Of a DNA stretch of 64,000 bases, positions 12,119 to 21,459 are shown in pieces. Under the pieces are notes generated by a model. That model worked only from the letters and a program-made list of their open reading frames with translations, had not been told where the DNA came from and did not search any database. The stretch's first letter is position 1. Each line of letters opens with the position of its first letter. This DNA comes from Paramoeba atlantica (taxonomy: Eukaryota; Discosea): positions 62,001 to 126,000 of the forward strand of contig CDRNVI010000080.1 in assembly GCA_977017575.1 (NCBI GenBank), written 5' to 3'. Position numbers and translations under genes: made by a program.

Positions 12119-13572
12119 ACCCAGAAAACACCAAAGGACATGACAAGAAAACTAAATCAGCTGTTTACATACTAAAACGTCAATTACAAGGTAGGTTCCC
12201 CTTGCACATCGGTAAGATCACGCTAGACAGCGATAACATTATAGGCGAACCGAATCCCGAACCTATCTACGTGCATAATTCAACGGACATTGCTAACATT
12301 GCAACGAAGAAAATTGAAGACACAAACAATCAGTCTATGTCTCGAGGGCAGCTCACACGACCACCGAGCGTGCGAGCGTATAAAAATCAGGGAATAATAG
12401 CTCCTATCACAACCACAAGACTGTCATATTCTATACTGAACAATATGAATGACGATGGCAGCCTAGACTTTTTACATCTACTACAGAACGTCAACGCCTT
12501 TCACGCGCACATGCTGCGTGCACCTAAAGGCAATCGACCAGTGTCTCGATTTATGAGACATCATTTACCAGACTTATTACGCATGGGGGTTGTAGAGAAG
12601 ACCGAAGGACCGATAGTAGTACATCGTACCTTTACAGTTCCGAAGAAAGACTCCACACTTCGTCTAATCTGCGATTGTAGGAAACTCAACCGAGTTTTCG
12701 AATGCCCCCCCGCAATGCACCTACCATCCATACATAACGTGATTGAAAATCTGCTAGATTCGGAATGGATGGCCCACGCGGACGCACGGAGTTACTTTTA
12801 CCAATTCTCCCTCGCTCCCGAGATCCGATCCTACTTTGGAGCGGTTTTAGGTCACGCTAGAGGAGAAACATGCAGTATTCAATTTTCTTCCATGCCCATG
12901 GGATGGTCATGGGCCCCGGCTATTGCACAGCGAGTTTCAAATCGCATTGTCCGGGACATTGGATTGGCCTGGGTAGACAATTTTCTTTTGTTCGGAAAAT
13001 CCAAGTCAGAAGTAGAAAACCATGCAAAAGAATTTCGCGCCCGAGTCCACGCAGTTCAACTAGAAGTAGATGATCTCACCATGAAGCCACTACAGCAAGC
13101 GTGCGTACTTGGTATTGAATTTGATCTAAAAAATAAGAAGTACCGCATGTCAGAAAAGTGGACTGAAAAGGCGTATTCAAGATACAATGACATAATCGGG
13201 AATGGGACGTGGACAGCTGTGGAACTGTATACGCTTTCTGGTTTACTAATGTGGAGGGCCACGGTTATGAAAATCCCACTATGCACTTTTGCACACCTTC
13301 TTCAAACACTAGGAAAAGTTGCCAGAAAAGTGCACGACGAAAAGTCTTGGGAGATCTCCTTCTCTCCGACCGACCACCTGTTAGGCGAACTGACTGATGC
13401 ATTTTCCGCACTCAAGCGAAATGTTTGGTTAAAAAAGATAGGTCATATACCCAAAGAAGAAAAGGTGGAAGTTTGGACTGATGCCAGTTCAATCGCATGG
13501 GCTATTCTGTTGTTCAATCAAGGCATTCTCGAAACTGCAAAACAGGGCATGACAAAGCCCGGAGCCCATTAA
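11347..13572 (+). CDS. Outer element reverse transcriptase and start of RNase H
   Basis: The recognisable domains start near 12450. RT blocks include TFTVPKKDSTLRLICDCRKLN, the SMPMGWSWAPAIAQ block and the catalytic-region WVDNFLLFG. EKVEVWTDASSIAWAILLF is the first RNase H strand. The upstream part overlaps the recombinase frame and is probably not all translated. The inner element begins at the end of this frame and the remaining RNase H part lies at 21460-21762. Confidence 0.88.
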   Translation: MEGKSRKRRSKRRLVHNMLLGVENETNQSANSTGYHQHPNRTYICKESDTNHIPIWGSIAKVDSNSLYAIPSASRGSNTGASGAPGYTRTSIGGERMAASGRSRGPDLGVEDMQQNRRCQTSEEIRFTSGRSRAENTGSNVSDSQRGSLQSRDCYSNDLQLDGVENLHGPIGQAEARRQVHDFIDAESQCRAEAGESRVVGTFCKKRGSSITPQRGSSTVGNTAVGQAQRSGDIVDISPSTGSGLVPRATGRDKITVNPENTKGHDKKTKSAVYILKRQLQGRFPLHIGKITLDSDNIIGEPNPEPIYVHNSTDIANIATKKIEDTNNQSMSRGQLTRPPSVRAYKNQGIIAPITTTRLSYSILNNMNDDGSLDFLHLLQNVNAFHAHMLRAPKGNRPVSRFMRHHLPDLLRMGVVEKTEGPIVVHRTFTVPKKDSTLRLICDCRKLNRVFECPPAMHLPSIHNVIENLLDSEWMAHADARSYFYQFSLAPEIRSYFGAVLGHARGETCSIQFSSMPMGWSWAPAIAQRVSNRIVRDIGLAWVDNFLLFGKSKSEVENHAKEFRARVHAVQLEVDDLTMKPLQQACVLGIEFDLKNKKYRMSEKWTEKAYSRYNDIIGNGTWTAVELYTLSGLLMWRATVMKIPLCTFAHLLQTLGKVARKVHDEKSWEISFSPTDHLLGELTDAFSALKRNVWLKKIGHIPKEEKVEVWTDASSIAWAILLFNQGILETAKQGMTKPGAH

Positions 13573-13748
13573 TAGTCCACGTTTTGAAATTTAGCCGAGG
13601 GGCTGTTATGTATTTGCCTGCTGGCCCTTCGGGGCACATAGTTTCTTCGAATTATGATTTGTATTCAGAATTTTACATGGGATGGGTATTTACTATTATC
13701 TTATATATCCTTGTTAGGTTGTTATTTTACTTTGCTTTAAGTTTTTGT
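13570..13748 (+). repeat. A1, left split direct repeat
   Basis: 179 bp, starts TAATAGTCCACGTTTTG and ends GCTTTAAGTTTTTGT; identical to A2 at 21024-21202. Its frame runs open into the Gag frame and would encode a hydrophobic stretch (WVFTIILYILVRLLFYFALS). Confidence 0.95.
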
Positions 13749-13754
13749 TTAAGA

Positions 13755-15155
13755 ATGAGATCCCAACGTTTGCGGGCTCCTCAGGAGCCGAGCCAGGACC
13801 GTGATCGCTCTCCAAAGCGTGACCGGGCGCCAACACCGGTTGAAACCTCCTCTTTTGCCCGTTCGAAACGCCAGTCTCTTTCATGTCCTCCCGTGCGCCC
13901 CCCTCTCCCTCCTCTTCCCACGCAGCCGGCTCCGCAGGTATCAGCGCGACCTCCTCCTGTTCCCCCTACCCCTGGACCGGCGCGTCGCAAGGTACGCCCT
14001 TCAGGAAGAGCACTCAGCCCCGCCCGCGAACCGCCTAGCCCTCTCCCTTCCAACCTCCCCAGTTTGCCGGCGAGCTCCCTCCCTAGCCCGTATCCATTTC
14101 CGCTGGAGGCTCCGGAGCCCCATGTTCGACGTAGAGGAACCCTCAACCCTGACCAGGTTGAGGCTTCTCGCTCGCCGCGCCGTTACGAGGCCCTCGACCT
14201 TGACCACGTCGGGATGCCTCAGCGTTCACGCTGTGATGCGCGTGGGATCATGACACAATCTAGCAAAGAAGAATTCATCACGAAAGTGATTGAGCTTCTG
14301 CGCAAAGACTATGAGGTCACCGTTGAAGCTGTATGGTCTCTTCCCCGGGATGGCCTACGGCAGACGGTTATAGGGTTGGTGCATATGACGCATCCAAAGG
14401 ACCCTGAATCAACTGAGTTGTTCGCCGAGTGGGATGGGGACAAGAACACTGCCTACCGTTTTCCCCATCCCGAGATCAACTACCACTCTTTGGAACTGGC
14501 CCATGTTCGGGCGCAGATGCCGGGTGGGAAACCAGTTGAAGATCTGATCCCCACGTTTGAACGCGTCCGTATTACGGACCCGAAAGGCTTCTCCCCCTAC
14601 GATCCGGTTACTTGGCAACCGTGGATCGACACGGATGATTTGTTCAAGCCACGTGAACTCATCCGTGAGCTGCGCGAAGCTCCGCAGCTTGGGGTACGCT
14701 TCAACCCGCCGCCGCAGCGTGAGCGCCTGTTCAAAATGTTAACTGAATGGGTGTACGCTGCGTGTAATACGGAGGGATGGCTAGAGAAGCACAACCTCGC
14801 CGTAGCCCTTCTCATCATCGAAGAGCTTCGCAACCATTATTGGGCTGCGGCGGGCGTTGCTGTCGAGCGTGTGCAACAGCGTTTGCACCGTGACGACGAT
14901 CCTCAGGACCGTTACGGTCAGCTCGTTGTGGATGAGCAACTGAGGGGCCGAACCGCTACGCGTGCTCCCCGACGACGCAGCCAAGGACCTTTCTGTTTTG
15001 GCTGCCATCAGCCAGGCCACCTACGATCGAACTGCCCCCAATCGTCCCAACAGCAGGGGGGGCAGTTCCGTACCCAGCGCACCCCGCAACAGGATTTTCG
15101 CGGCGGGGTGGTGGGCGGCGCCAACCGTTACGGCGCAACACGGGCTTTCCACTAG
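13755..15155 (+). CDS. Inner element Gag with zinc knuckle
   Basis: Started here at the MRSQRL methionine. The open frame also extends upstream through A1, so a longer N-terminus with a hydrophobic segment is possible. The first ~170 residues are Pro/Arg/Ser-rich. A folded middle follows (about residues 170-400). A CCHC zinc knuckle, CFGCHQPGHLRSNC, lies near the C-terminus. It would bind element RNA in the ribonucleoprotein. The recombinase frame starts three bases after the stop. Confidence 0.88.
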   Translation: MRSQRLRAPQEPSQDRDRSPKRDRAPTPVETSSFARSKRQSLSCPPVRPPLPPLPTQPAPQVSARPPPVPPTPGPARRKVRPSGRALSPAREPPSPLPSNLPSLPASSLPSPYPFPLEAPEPHVRRRGTLNPDQVEASRSPRRYEALDLDHVGMPQRSRCDARGIMTQSSKEEFITKVIELLRKDYEVTVEAVWSLPRDGLRQTVIGLVHMTHPKDPESTELFAEWDGDKNTAYRFPHPEINYHSLELAHVRAQMPGGKPVEDLIPTFERVRITDPKGFSPYDPVTWQPWIDTDDLFKPRELIRELREAPQLGVRFNPPPQRERLFKMLTEWVYAACNTEGWLEKHNLAVALLIIEELRNHYWAAAGVAVERVQQRLHRDDDPQDRYGQLVVDEQLRGRTATRAPRRRSQGPFCFGCHQPGHLRSNCPQSSQQQGGQFRTQRTPQQDFRGGVVGGANRYGATRAFH

Positions 15156-15158
15156 GAA

Positions 15159-16331
15159 ATGCCCCCCACCCCAATCACTGCTCGTGCCCGTCGTCCCAGG
15201 CGACGACGGGTGGATTTTCATACACCTGTTCCCTCTCCGTCCCTCCGCCAGCGCGAAAGACGGCCACGCGTGCGTGGCAATACTCCTCCTCCACGCCCTC
15301 TCTCCCCGTTACGGCTACGACGTCGCAGCGTCTCACTTCCGGCACTTCCTCTCCCCCGGCTCACCGTTCCTCCCAAACCCGCCGCCGCCAAACCCGCCGC
15401 CGTCGTAACCGCCGACGCCGCACAGCCGCCAGGAAAACACCGCAAGCAGCTGCTCGAGGCCATTCTGAGGATGCCCGCCGACGATCCTCGCGCCACCCAG
15501 TTGGGCGAGGCGCTCCAGCCTATGTGGGCAACGGCCACGTGGGCCACAAGGGAGCGACTGTGGTTCCGCCTGCGCGAGTATTGCCAGGCGAAGGGAATCA
15601 CCGCGAATCCTGCAAACGCGGTGCTCTTCCTGGAGACTCTGCCTCTCGCTACCTCGACGCGCATGGGGTACGCAGGGGCATTGAGGACTCTGTTCGAGCT
15701 CATGGGAATCGAAGGTACCCCATTGAGTCTCTACGTAAAGGCCCTGCAAGCGCAGGGGGGGCTAGAACCCACGCGGCAGATGCTTCCAATCACGCCACTT
15801 CTTCTAAAGAAGCTGAGACGTCATCTCGACGTAAAGGAGAGCATGTGTTGCCTCCTGTGTTGGAAAGCCGCTGCGAGATGGACCGAGACCGCCGACCTGA
15901 GGCGGGAGCAGTTCGTGAGTGTGGCCAGTCACGAGGTAATCATTTATTGGGGCAGGGGGACCAAGACAACCCGTCTGAATCCTTACCGGCCGTACCTCTA
16001 CGCGATAGTGACTGGACCGGGGACACCCGAACTGGCTCAGTTTGTGGGAAGTTTGAGACCAGGCCAGCGCCTGTGTTACACGACGGTCCGGGAGATGGAC
16101 CACAGGATGAATCAACTTCTCGGTCCGGGGTATGGAACACATTCCATAAAAAGAGGTGCAATTACTTACCTATTCCACGAGATCTCCCTCGGGAATCTCA
16201 GGATGGAGGACGTCCAGAACCTCACGAAACACCTCAACGTCGAATCACTGTTGCGCTACAACGCAAGCAGTATTACAACGGCAAGGGCTCTCGGGACGCA
16301 GAGAGTCTCAGCACGTCTCCCAGTGCTGTAA
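15159..16331 (+). CDS. Inner element tyrosine recombinase
   Basis: 390 residues. The Pro/Arg-rich N-terminus (about 100 residues) is followed by the recombinase fold. Signature parts are RWTETADLRREQF (catalytic Arg region), THSIKRGAITYLFHE (His-x-x-Arg box) and TKHLNVESLLRYN with the candidate Tyr. HSIKRGA is shared with VIPER/TATE enzymes. It begins immediately after Gag and overlaps the RT frame. Confidence 0.9.
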   Translation: MPPTPITARARRPRRRRVDFHTPVPSPSLRQRERRPRVRGNTPPPRPLSPLRLRRRSVSLPALPLPRLTVPPKPAAAKPAAVVTADAAQPPGKHRKQLLEAILRMPADDPRATQLGEALQPMWATATWATRERLWFRLREYCQAKGITANPANAVLFLETLPLATSTRMGYAGALRTLFELMGIEGTPLSLYVKALQAQGGLEPTRQMLPITPLLLKKLRRHLDVKESMCCLLCWKAAARWTETADLRREQFVSVASHEVIIYWGRGTKTTRLNPYRPYLYAIVTGPGTPELAQFVGSLRPGQRLCYTTVREMDHRMNQLLGPGYGTHSIKRGAITYLFHEISLGNLRMEDVQNLTKHLNVESLLRYNASSITTARALGTQRVSARLPVL

Positions 16332-18037
16332 CCTCGGAGCACGTGGCAAAGTGCTTCGAGGAAGTGCCTTACCTTCGCAGGCACTCCGTTGTTTGTGCAC
16401 GCCGCTCTTCACGGCTAGCCAAGGCACACGACGCTCACCTACCTTTGCACGTTAAGAAGTCGATACCTGTTATCCATTTGGATCAGGTTAAGGAGTGGAT
16501 GAGTATGTCAGCTGCCACTCGTTTTCGCAAGGTAGTGGATGAATTATTATGGGTACCTAAAGCCCCGTACCCCGAACCTAGTGTGAAAGGTTCATTGCCT
16601 GAGGCGGACGTCCGATTGTTGGAGGACGCAGGCATAATCTCTAAGGTCCCGGCGCAGGAGTTGAGAAAGCGCCCATCGATGCAGTTCATGATTCCCTTCA
16701 CGGTTGTGGAGACCGATGATGAGGGCAATCAGCGCAGAAGATTTATTTCATGGACAAGGGACGATAACGATAGATTAAAATCATATGAACCAAAGGTCCC
16801 ATTATATCATCCCTCCAAGTATCTTCATAAGGCGCACGAGCCGATGGCTGTGAAGCGGGACTTCACATGCGGGTTTTACCAGATTGGTATCCCGAAGAGG
16901 GCGCGGCCCAAATTCCGCCTTAGAACGAACAGTGGAGACGTGTATGAGATGAACGTCCTCCCGATGGGCCATAGGTGTGCACCGGAGGTTATGCACACGG
17001 TTACCGCCGCGATTGCTGGCGAGGCGTCGATTTGTTCTCAGCGCTATTCGTTTCACCGAGGCGCTATCGACGTTTATGTTGACGGAGTTCGGTTTGCAGG
17101 AACCGACTCCGAGGCCACCACGTACGCTCAATTCATTGACGAGCGTTGCGACAAAGCGAACGGTCTTTTCAAAGATCGGGGTCAGCCCCCTGTAGCACAG
17201 TACGTGTTCAATGGGGTGGCGTTCGACCATAACGCGCATACGGTCTGCCTGGGGCCGCGAGTGATCAGGAAACTGCGAGCCGACTCTTTCTTCAACATTT
17301 CCTTTGTTGACCTAGAGGCGGTGGTGGGGCGCCTCATTTATGGCTCCGCAGTTCTCCGACTCAATATGCCGCGATTTTATTTCGCTTTGAAGGTGGCGCA
17401 ACGGCGTATCAACTTGTTGAACCGTTGCCCGAAGTTATGTGACCGTCCGGTCGCACTCCCTGTCGTCACTCGCTCCATGCTAGCAGAGTGGAGAAACGAG
17501 TTGTTGGAGAATGTTCCACGGTCTCCACCTCCCCATCCCGATGTTGTTCCACACAAGCATCGTCTCTACACCGATGCCTCGGTGAAAGGGTGGGGAGCGA
17601 TTATGTATTTAGACAGCGGAGAGGTTTTGATTACGGGAGAGGCGTGGCCTGAGTCATCCTCGTATGAGGTGAATCGTGCGGAAGCTGCAGCAGTCCGCTT
17701 CGCCCTCGAGAAGTTTTCCGCGCATTGCCCCCGTGGAACCTGCTTGGATGTTTTTGTTGATAACACCTCCTGTCAGGCTGCACTGAACAGGAGGATCTCC
17801 AAGTCAGAGGGGGTTTCAATGGAATTGCGCGAAGTCCTGCGACTGACAGAGGAGAAAGGTATTTGTGTCAAGGCAGCGTACATATCCACGGATGAGAACC
17901 CGGCGGATGCTGTCAGTCGCGGGAAGGAGATTGAGAGAGAGAAGGTTGAGAAATATAAAGGCAACATCGACAAATACAGCGATAATCAGCATCATCATAT
18001 TGGTAAGCTAGACAGTCATATTGAAGGAAAACCCTAG
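15524..18037 (+). CDS. Inner element RT-RNase H polyprotein
   Basis: The recognisable part starts near 16400. RT blocks include HEPMAVKRDFTCGFYQIGIP, MNVLPMGHRCAPEVMHTV and IDVYVDGVRFAG. RNase H follows with RLYTDASVKGWGAIMY, NRAEAAAVRFALEKF, DVFVDNTSCQAALN and DENPADAVSRGKE. The region before 16330 overlaps the recombinase frame. The last ~25 codons and the sequence after them belong to a tail shared with the LINE-like unit downstream. Confidence 0.88.
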   Translation: MGNGHVGHKGATVVPPARVLPGEGNHRESCKRGALPGDSASRYLDAHGVRRGIEDSVRAHGNRRYPIESLRKGPASAGGARTHAADASNHATSSKEAETSSRRKGEHVLPPVLESRCEMDRDRRPEAGAVRECGQSRGNHLLGQGDQDNPSESLPAVPLRDSDWTGDTRTGSVCGKFETRPAPVLHDGPGDGPQDESTSRSGVWNTFHKKRCNYLPIPRDLPRESQDGGRPEPHETPQRRITVALQRKQYYNGKGSRDAESLSTSPSAVTSEHVAKCFEEVPYLRRHSVVCARRSSRLAKAHDAHLPLHVKKSIPVIHLDQVKEWMSMSAATRFRKVVDELLWVPKAPYPEPSVKGSLPEADVRLLEDAGIISKVPAQELRKRPSMQFMIPFTVVETDDEGNQRRRFISWTRDDNDRLKSYEPKVPLYHPSKYLHKAHEPMAVKRDFTCGFYQIGIPKRARPKFRLRTNSGDVYEMNVLPMGHRCAPEVMHTVTAAIAGEASICSQRYSFHRGAIDVYVDGVRFAGTDSEATTYAQFIDERCDKANGLFKDRGQPPVAQYVFNGVAFDHNAHTVCLGPRVIRKLRADSFFNISFVDLEAVVGRLIYGSAVLRLNMPRFYFALKVAQRRINLLNRCPKLCDRPVALPVVTRSMLAEWRNELLENVPRSPPPHPDVVPHKHRLYTDASVKGWGAIMYLDSGEVLITGEAWPESSSYEVNRAEAAAVRFALEKFSAHCPRGTCLDVFVDNTSCQAALNRRISKSEGVSMELREVLRLTEEKGICVKAAYISTDENPADAVSRGKEIEREKVEKYKGNIDKYSDNQHHHIGKLDSHIEGKP

Positions 18038-18128
18038 GGGACAGGATCACCAAATACAAAAAAAAAAAGACAAGAAAAAAAGAAAAAAAACAAAGACAAG
18101 AAAAAAAAGAAAAAAAAAAAAAAAAACT
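17965..18128 (+). repeat. Shared 3' tail module, copy 1
   Basis: From GGCAACATCGACAAATAC through AAACCCTAGGGGACAGGATC to an A-rich stretch of patterned runs (GACAAGAAAAAAAGAAAA). The same module ends the LINE-like unit at 20180-20350. About 35 bases around CCCTAGGGGACAGGATCACC are identical and the part before them is diverged. It could be the tail of an earlier LINE copy or a mobile tail joined to unrelated elements. Confidence 0.8.
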
Positions 18129-18208
18129 TTAACGATAAAGATACAGTTTCTGTACCTTGTTGAATTATTTTCCTTATTTCATCTTTTTCCAGGTACGCGG
18201 TTCCTTCC

Positions 18209-20242
18209 ATGACAAGCCAAAAGTCTTTCCTTGAAGAAGAAAAAAGGCACACACTTGGTTCCTGGGATCAATTCGAGGGTAACAAACATTTAATATCCGG
18301 CCCCAGCACCTACAACGAACTTGCCTACACCACCGAGATCCCTGCGCACGTTCCATCCGAATGGACCAGACGAACGGAAGCAGCATGTGCCACGTTGGTT
18401 GTCGAGGGGGGGACGCCCGACATGGGAATCGAATTAGGGGAGTGTGAAGAGTCAAACCACGCCAGCGTTCAGCGACAACCTCCCGATAGTTCCTCAGTTC
18501 GCCGTTTTCCAACGACACCCAGAAAAACGAATAGTATGTCACAGGACTCCATCGTTCTCCGAGGGGAGCTGAAAGGATACAGAAAAACGCCAGTTGGCCG
18601 ACGAGCCCCCGAGAAACATACCTCTAAGGGTAGAAAACCGGCACCTGATAAGGAAGTTCTACCTGCAATGGATCTTGATGAAGCATGTTTGACACAGCCA
18701 TCCGCAACTCAAACACAATCAGCCGCCGCCGAACCACCGAATCACTCTCCCTCTCACGATGAAACTGTACCTTATTTCCAATCATCACAACAACGAAGAG
18801 CCTGCCCAGCACCCGGCTGCAATTGGGACGCGCCATCACACGGTGGAAGTTGGCAAGCATACTTCAACCACATTGCCTCGCAACATGGAGACAGTGTTCC
18901 GGATTCATGGTGGAGAGAAGAAGGCCGTTTCCGATGCCACGCATGCAATCGCCACTACGACTTAGGGAAAGAACACTCACACTCGAAGAGCTGTAAAATC
19001 GCACCTCACATCCCTTGCCAAGAGGAGGTGAACCCACAAGCTGTAAACCCGACACAAGAGAACGACGCCATCGAATATCTTCCAACATTGGCCGAGATTA
19101 GTGCTCTCCCTCGCGCAACTTGCAAGGATATTCCTCACCGGTGTCGGCTACAGTGGGCACGTGTCCTCACGACTACCCTTAAGGAGGCCCTGGGTAGCAC
19201 TGGTGTAGGAGGATGGGCTAAGCTCGCAATGCTCCCAAAGTGCACCCTAGCAGCACCCCGAAGGGGCGGGCGCAAAGGGCACATGTCTTACGCGTCACAT
19301 GTAAGTAACTGCCTCGAACGCTGGGAGAAGGGAGACGTCTCCGGCCTCTGGAAAAAACTAATTGTTGAACAAGAGAAAAGGTCGCCTCGCAAAGAACCTG
19401 ACGAGCATTCACTTGAGGAAGAGATGCGAAAGGCCAACCTACGCGCCGAGCTTTTAGTTCGACAAGGCGAATTTTCACGGGGATTGGCAGCACTTACTGC
19501 GGATCCTCTCGCACCAGATAACGACGACACTCTTTCCCAGCTCCTGCTTAAACACCCCACCCGTCACACCACTGAGCCGCCCGTAGATATGCCTCCCCTA
19601 GGCCCGAGGGTGCTTACACTAGGAGAAACGGATGTACGAAACGCACTAAAAGGTTTTCACCGAGGGTCATCCAGCGGGGCTATGGGGCTGCGGGCAGAAC
19701 ACCTTCAAGCTGCACTACTCGTCAATGAAGATCTCGACGTCACACCGCTCTCTGCACTAACAGCTCTCACGAATCACCTCCTCGAAGGCAAAGCACCGTT
19801 GGACGTGCAAGAAGCGTTTGCTGGCGCGCGACTGTGTGCACTCAGAAAAGGGGAGAGTGGTGTACGACCGATAGCTGCCGGGGAGACATTACGCCGTTTG
19901 ACTAGCAAAGCAGCATGTCTAGCAGTACGAACGAAGGCACGTGAACTTTTCGCCGGAACACAATTTGGGGTAGCCACACCTGCTGGAGCTGAGCGTCTAA
20001 TTCACCTTTGTCGAAAAACAATGCACGAAAATTCTGAGAACTCCGATTTCGTCCTCTGTAAAGTAGATCTGAAGAACGCGTTCAACAATGTTTCTCGTGC
20101 CGCCTTCATTGCGTTGACACGACATTACTTTCCAGAGCTTTCACGCTGGGTGGAGTGGTGCTACTATAGAGGAACGATCGCGAAATACATTAATCATAAT
20201 CACAGTGGTAAGGTAGACAGTCATTTTGAGGAAAAACCCTAG
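18209..20242 (+). pseudogene. LINE ORF: zinc fingers and N-terminal half of RT
   Basis: 677 residues from ATG. Residues ~195-225 form a C2H2-type finger (CPAPGC...HIASQH) and a second Cys/His cluster follows (CHACNRHYDLGKEHSHSKSC). RT begins with GETDVRNALKGFHRGSSSG and LRAEHLQAALL, then VRPIAAGETLRRL and the motif-A-like CKVDLKNAFNNVSR. Soon after, at WVEWCYY, the protein switches to tail-derived residues (GKVDSHFEEKP) and stops. Motifs B and C and the endonuclease are lost, so it has no polymerase activity. The intact frame up to the junction suggests recent loss or selection for a partial protein. Confidence 0.8.
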
Positions 20243-20350
20243 GGGACAGGATCACCAAATACAAAAAAAAAAAAGGACAAGAAAAAAAAGAAAAAAAAAA
20301 CAAAGACAAGAAAAAAAGGAAAAAAAACAAAAAAAAAAAAAAAAAAAAAG
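20180..20350 (+). repeat. Shared 3' tail module, copy 2
   Basis: Resembles 17965-18128: GGAACGATCGCGAAATAC, then GGTAGACAGTCATTTTGAGG, CCCTAGGGGACAGGATCACC and a long A-rich patterned run that ends at GCGGACGGGG. It marks the 3' end of the LINE-like unit. Confidence 0.8.
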
Positions 20351-20790
20351 CGGACGGGGTCCTGGGGTATGGAGGTTGTCCCTATAATTTTGGAAGGTTA
20401 TGGATGTTAATCGGTTAACAGCTCTTTATTCTCACGCCTTGTTTTTTCGGAAGCAAGGTTCCCCAATGTGAGGTAGAGATGAGTAAAGGTTTCCTTTGCT
20501 CTGCGGTTAGCGCCTTAATGTTTTTTAGCCGCGTCACTGTTGACACGGCCCTACGCATCACGCCTAGTTGCTCCACACTTCTAGGTACACAAGTTGGTCT
20601 AGGGCAGAGGTTAAAAGCGTAACCTGCGTAGCTCGTGTGAGCTTGTAAAGGGCGTGGCAGTGGACTGGTCATCTATTGCTATCGTTATCCTTTTGTGAGT
20701 TCTGGGATGGTATATGAAAAATTATTTTACTATGTGATTGGGCATTTCTTTGGTTATTTATATTGATTGTGTGACGTGTGTGTGGGCAGG
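20351..20790. other. Inner-element 3' region before B1
   Basis: 440 bp between the LINE tail and B1. No recognisable protein. It is presumably the inner element's own 3' untranslated sequence beyond the insertion point, though the LINE's target duplication was not identified and part of it could belong to the inserted unit. Confidence 0.5.
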
Positions 20791-21023
20791 TTGGCCGAGG
20801 GTTCCGGTGGGGGGGAATCCCGTTAACAACGTGACACATTATTATTGGTTTTATGCAGGCTTTCTTTTGAACTATGTTTGTGCATGTGAATTCTATCTAT
20901 ATATCGTATTATGTGTTCTTTGATTTTGGGACGATTTGGAAGTGTGATTATATTAGTCATAGGTATTTACTTATATTTGTTTGTTACTTATAAGTTTCAT
21001 GGAGCCCCCTCGGCGTGGATTTC
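20791..21023 (+). repeat. B1 split direct repeat
   Basis: 233 bp starting TTGGCCGAGGGTTCCGG and ending GGCGTGGATTTC; identical to B2 at 21227-21459. Confidence 0.95.
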
Positions 21024-21202
21024 TAATAGTCCACGTTTTGAAATTTAGCCGAGGGGCTGTTATGTATTTGCCTGCTGGCCCTTCGGGGCACATAGTTTCT
21101 TCGAATTATGATTTGTATTCAGAATTTTACATGGGATGGGTATTTACTATTATCTTATATATCCTTGTTAGGTTGTTATTTTACTTTGCTTTAAGTTTTT
21201 GT
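21024..21202 (+). repeat. A2 split direct repeat
   Basis: 179 bp identical to A1 at the element's left end; it directly abuts B1. Confidence 0.95.
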
Positions 21203-21226
21203 GCCCACCCACCAAGACCCAGCCAT

Positions 21227-21459
21227 TTGGCCGAGGGTTCCGGTGGGGGGGAATCCCGTTAACAACGTGACACATTATTATTGGTTTTATGCAGGCTTTC
21301 TTTTGAACTATGTTTGTGCATGTGAATTCTATCTATATATCGTATTATGTGTTCTTTGATTTTGGGACGATTTGGAAGTGTGATTATATTAGTCATAGGT
21401 ATTTACTTATATTTGTTTGTTACTTATAAGTTTCATGGAGCCCCCTCGGCGTGGATTTC
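21227..21459 (+). repeat. B2 split direct repeat, right end of inner element
   Basis: 233 bp identical to B1. A 24-bp spacer (21203-21226) separates it from A2. It directly abuts outer-element RNase H sequence, which defines the inner element's right end. Confidence 0.95.

Larger units (their letters stand above)
18129..20350 (+). mobile_element. LINE-like unit with internal shortening, inside the inner element
   Basis: The unit follows the A-rich tail of copy 1 and ends in the same kind of tail. It has a short leader, a single frame with N-terminal zinc fingers and the first part of a reverse transcriptase, then jumps directly into the tail module. The later RT motifs and any C-terminal endonuclease are absent. 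This looks like an internally deleted non-autonomous derivative that kept both ends. N-terminal C2H2 fingers suggest the RLE-type LINEs (R2/NeSL/CRE side), which include the kinetoplastid SLACS/CRE elements. Confidence 0.75.
13570..21459 (+). mobile_element. Inner VIPER/Ngaro-like retroelement with split direct repeats
   Basis: Structure A1 (13570-13748), Gag with CCHC knuckle, tyrosine recombinase, RT-RNase H, B1 (20791-21023), A2 (21024-21202), B2 (21227-21459). This A1...B1-A2-B2 arrangement is the split direct repeat of the Ngaro/VIPER group. A1 and A2 read identically over 179 bp and B1 and B2 over 233 bp, so the copy is young. It lies within the RNase H region of the outer element. Apart from one LINE-like insertion (about 18129-20350) the element looks structurally complete. 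Confidence 0.92.

Noticed and set aside
18040-18130. Poly(A) stretch as a processed-pseudogene end
   Set aside because: The same patterned A-rich run follows the same tail at 20250-20350, so it is part of a repeated module.
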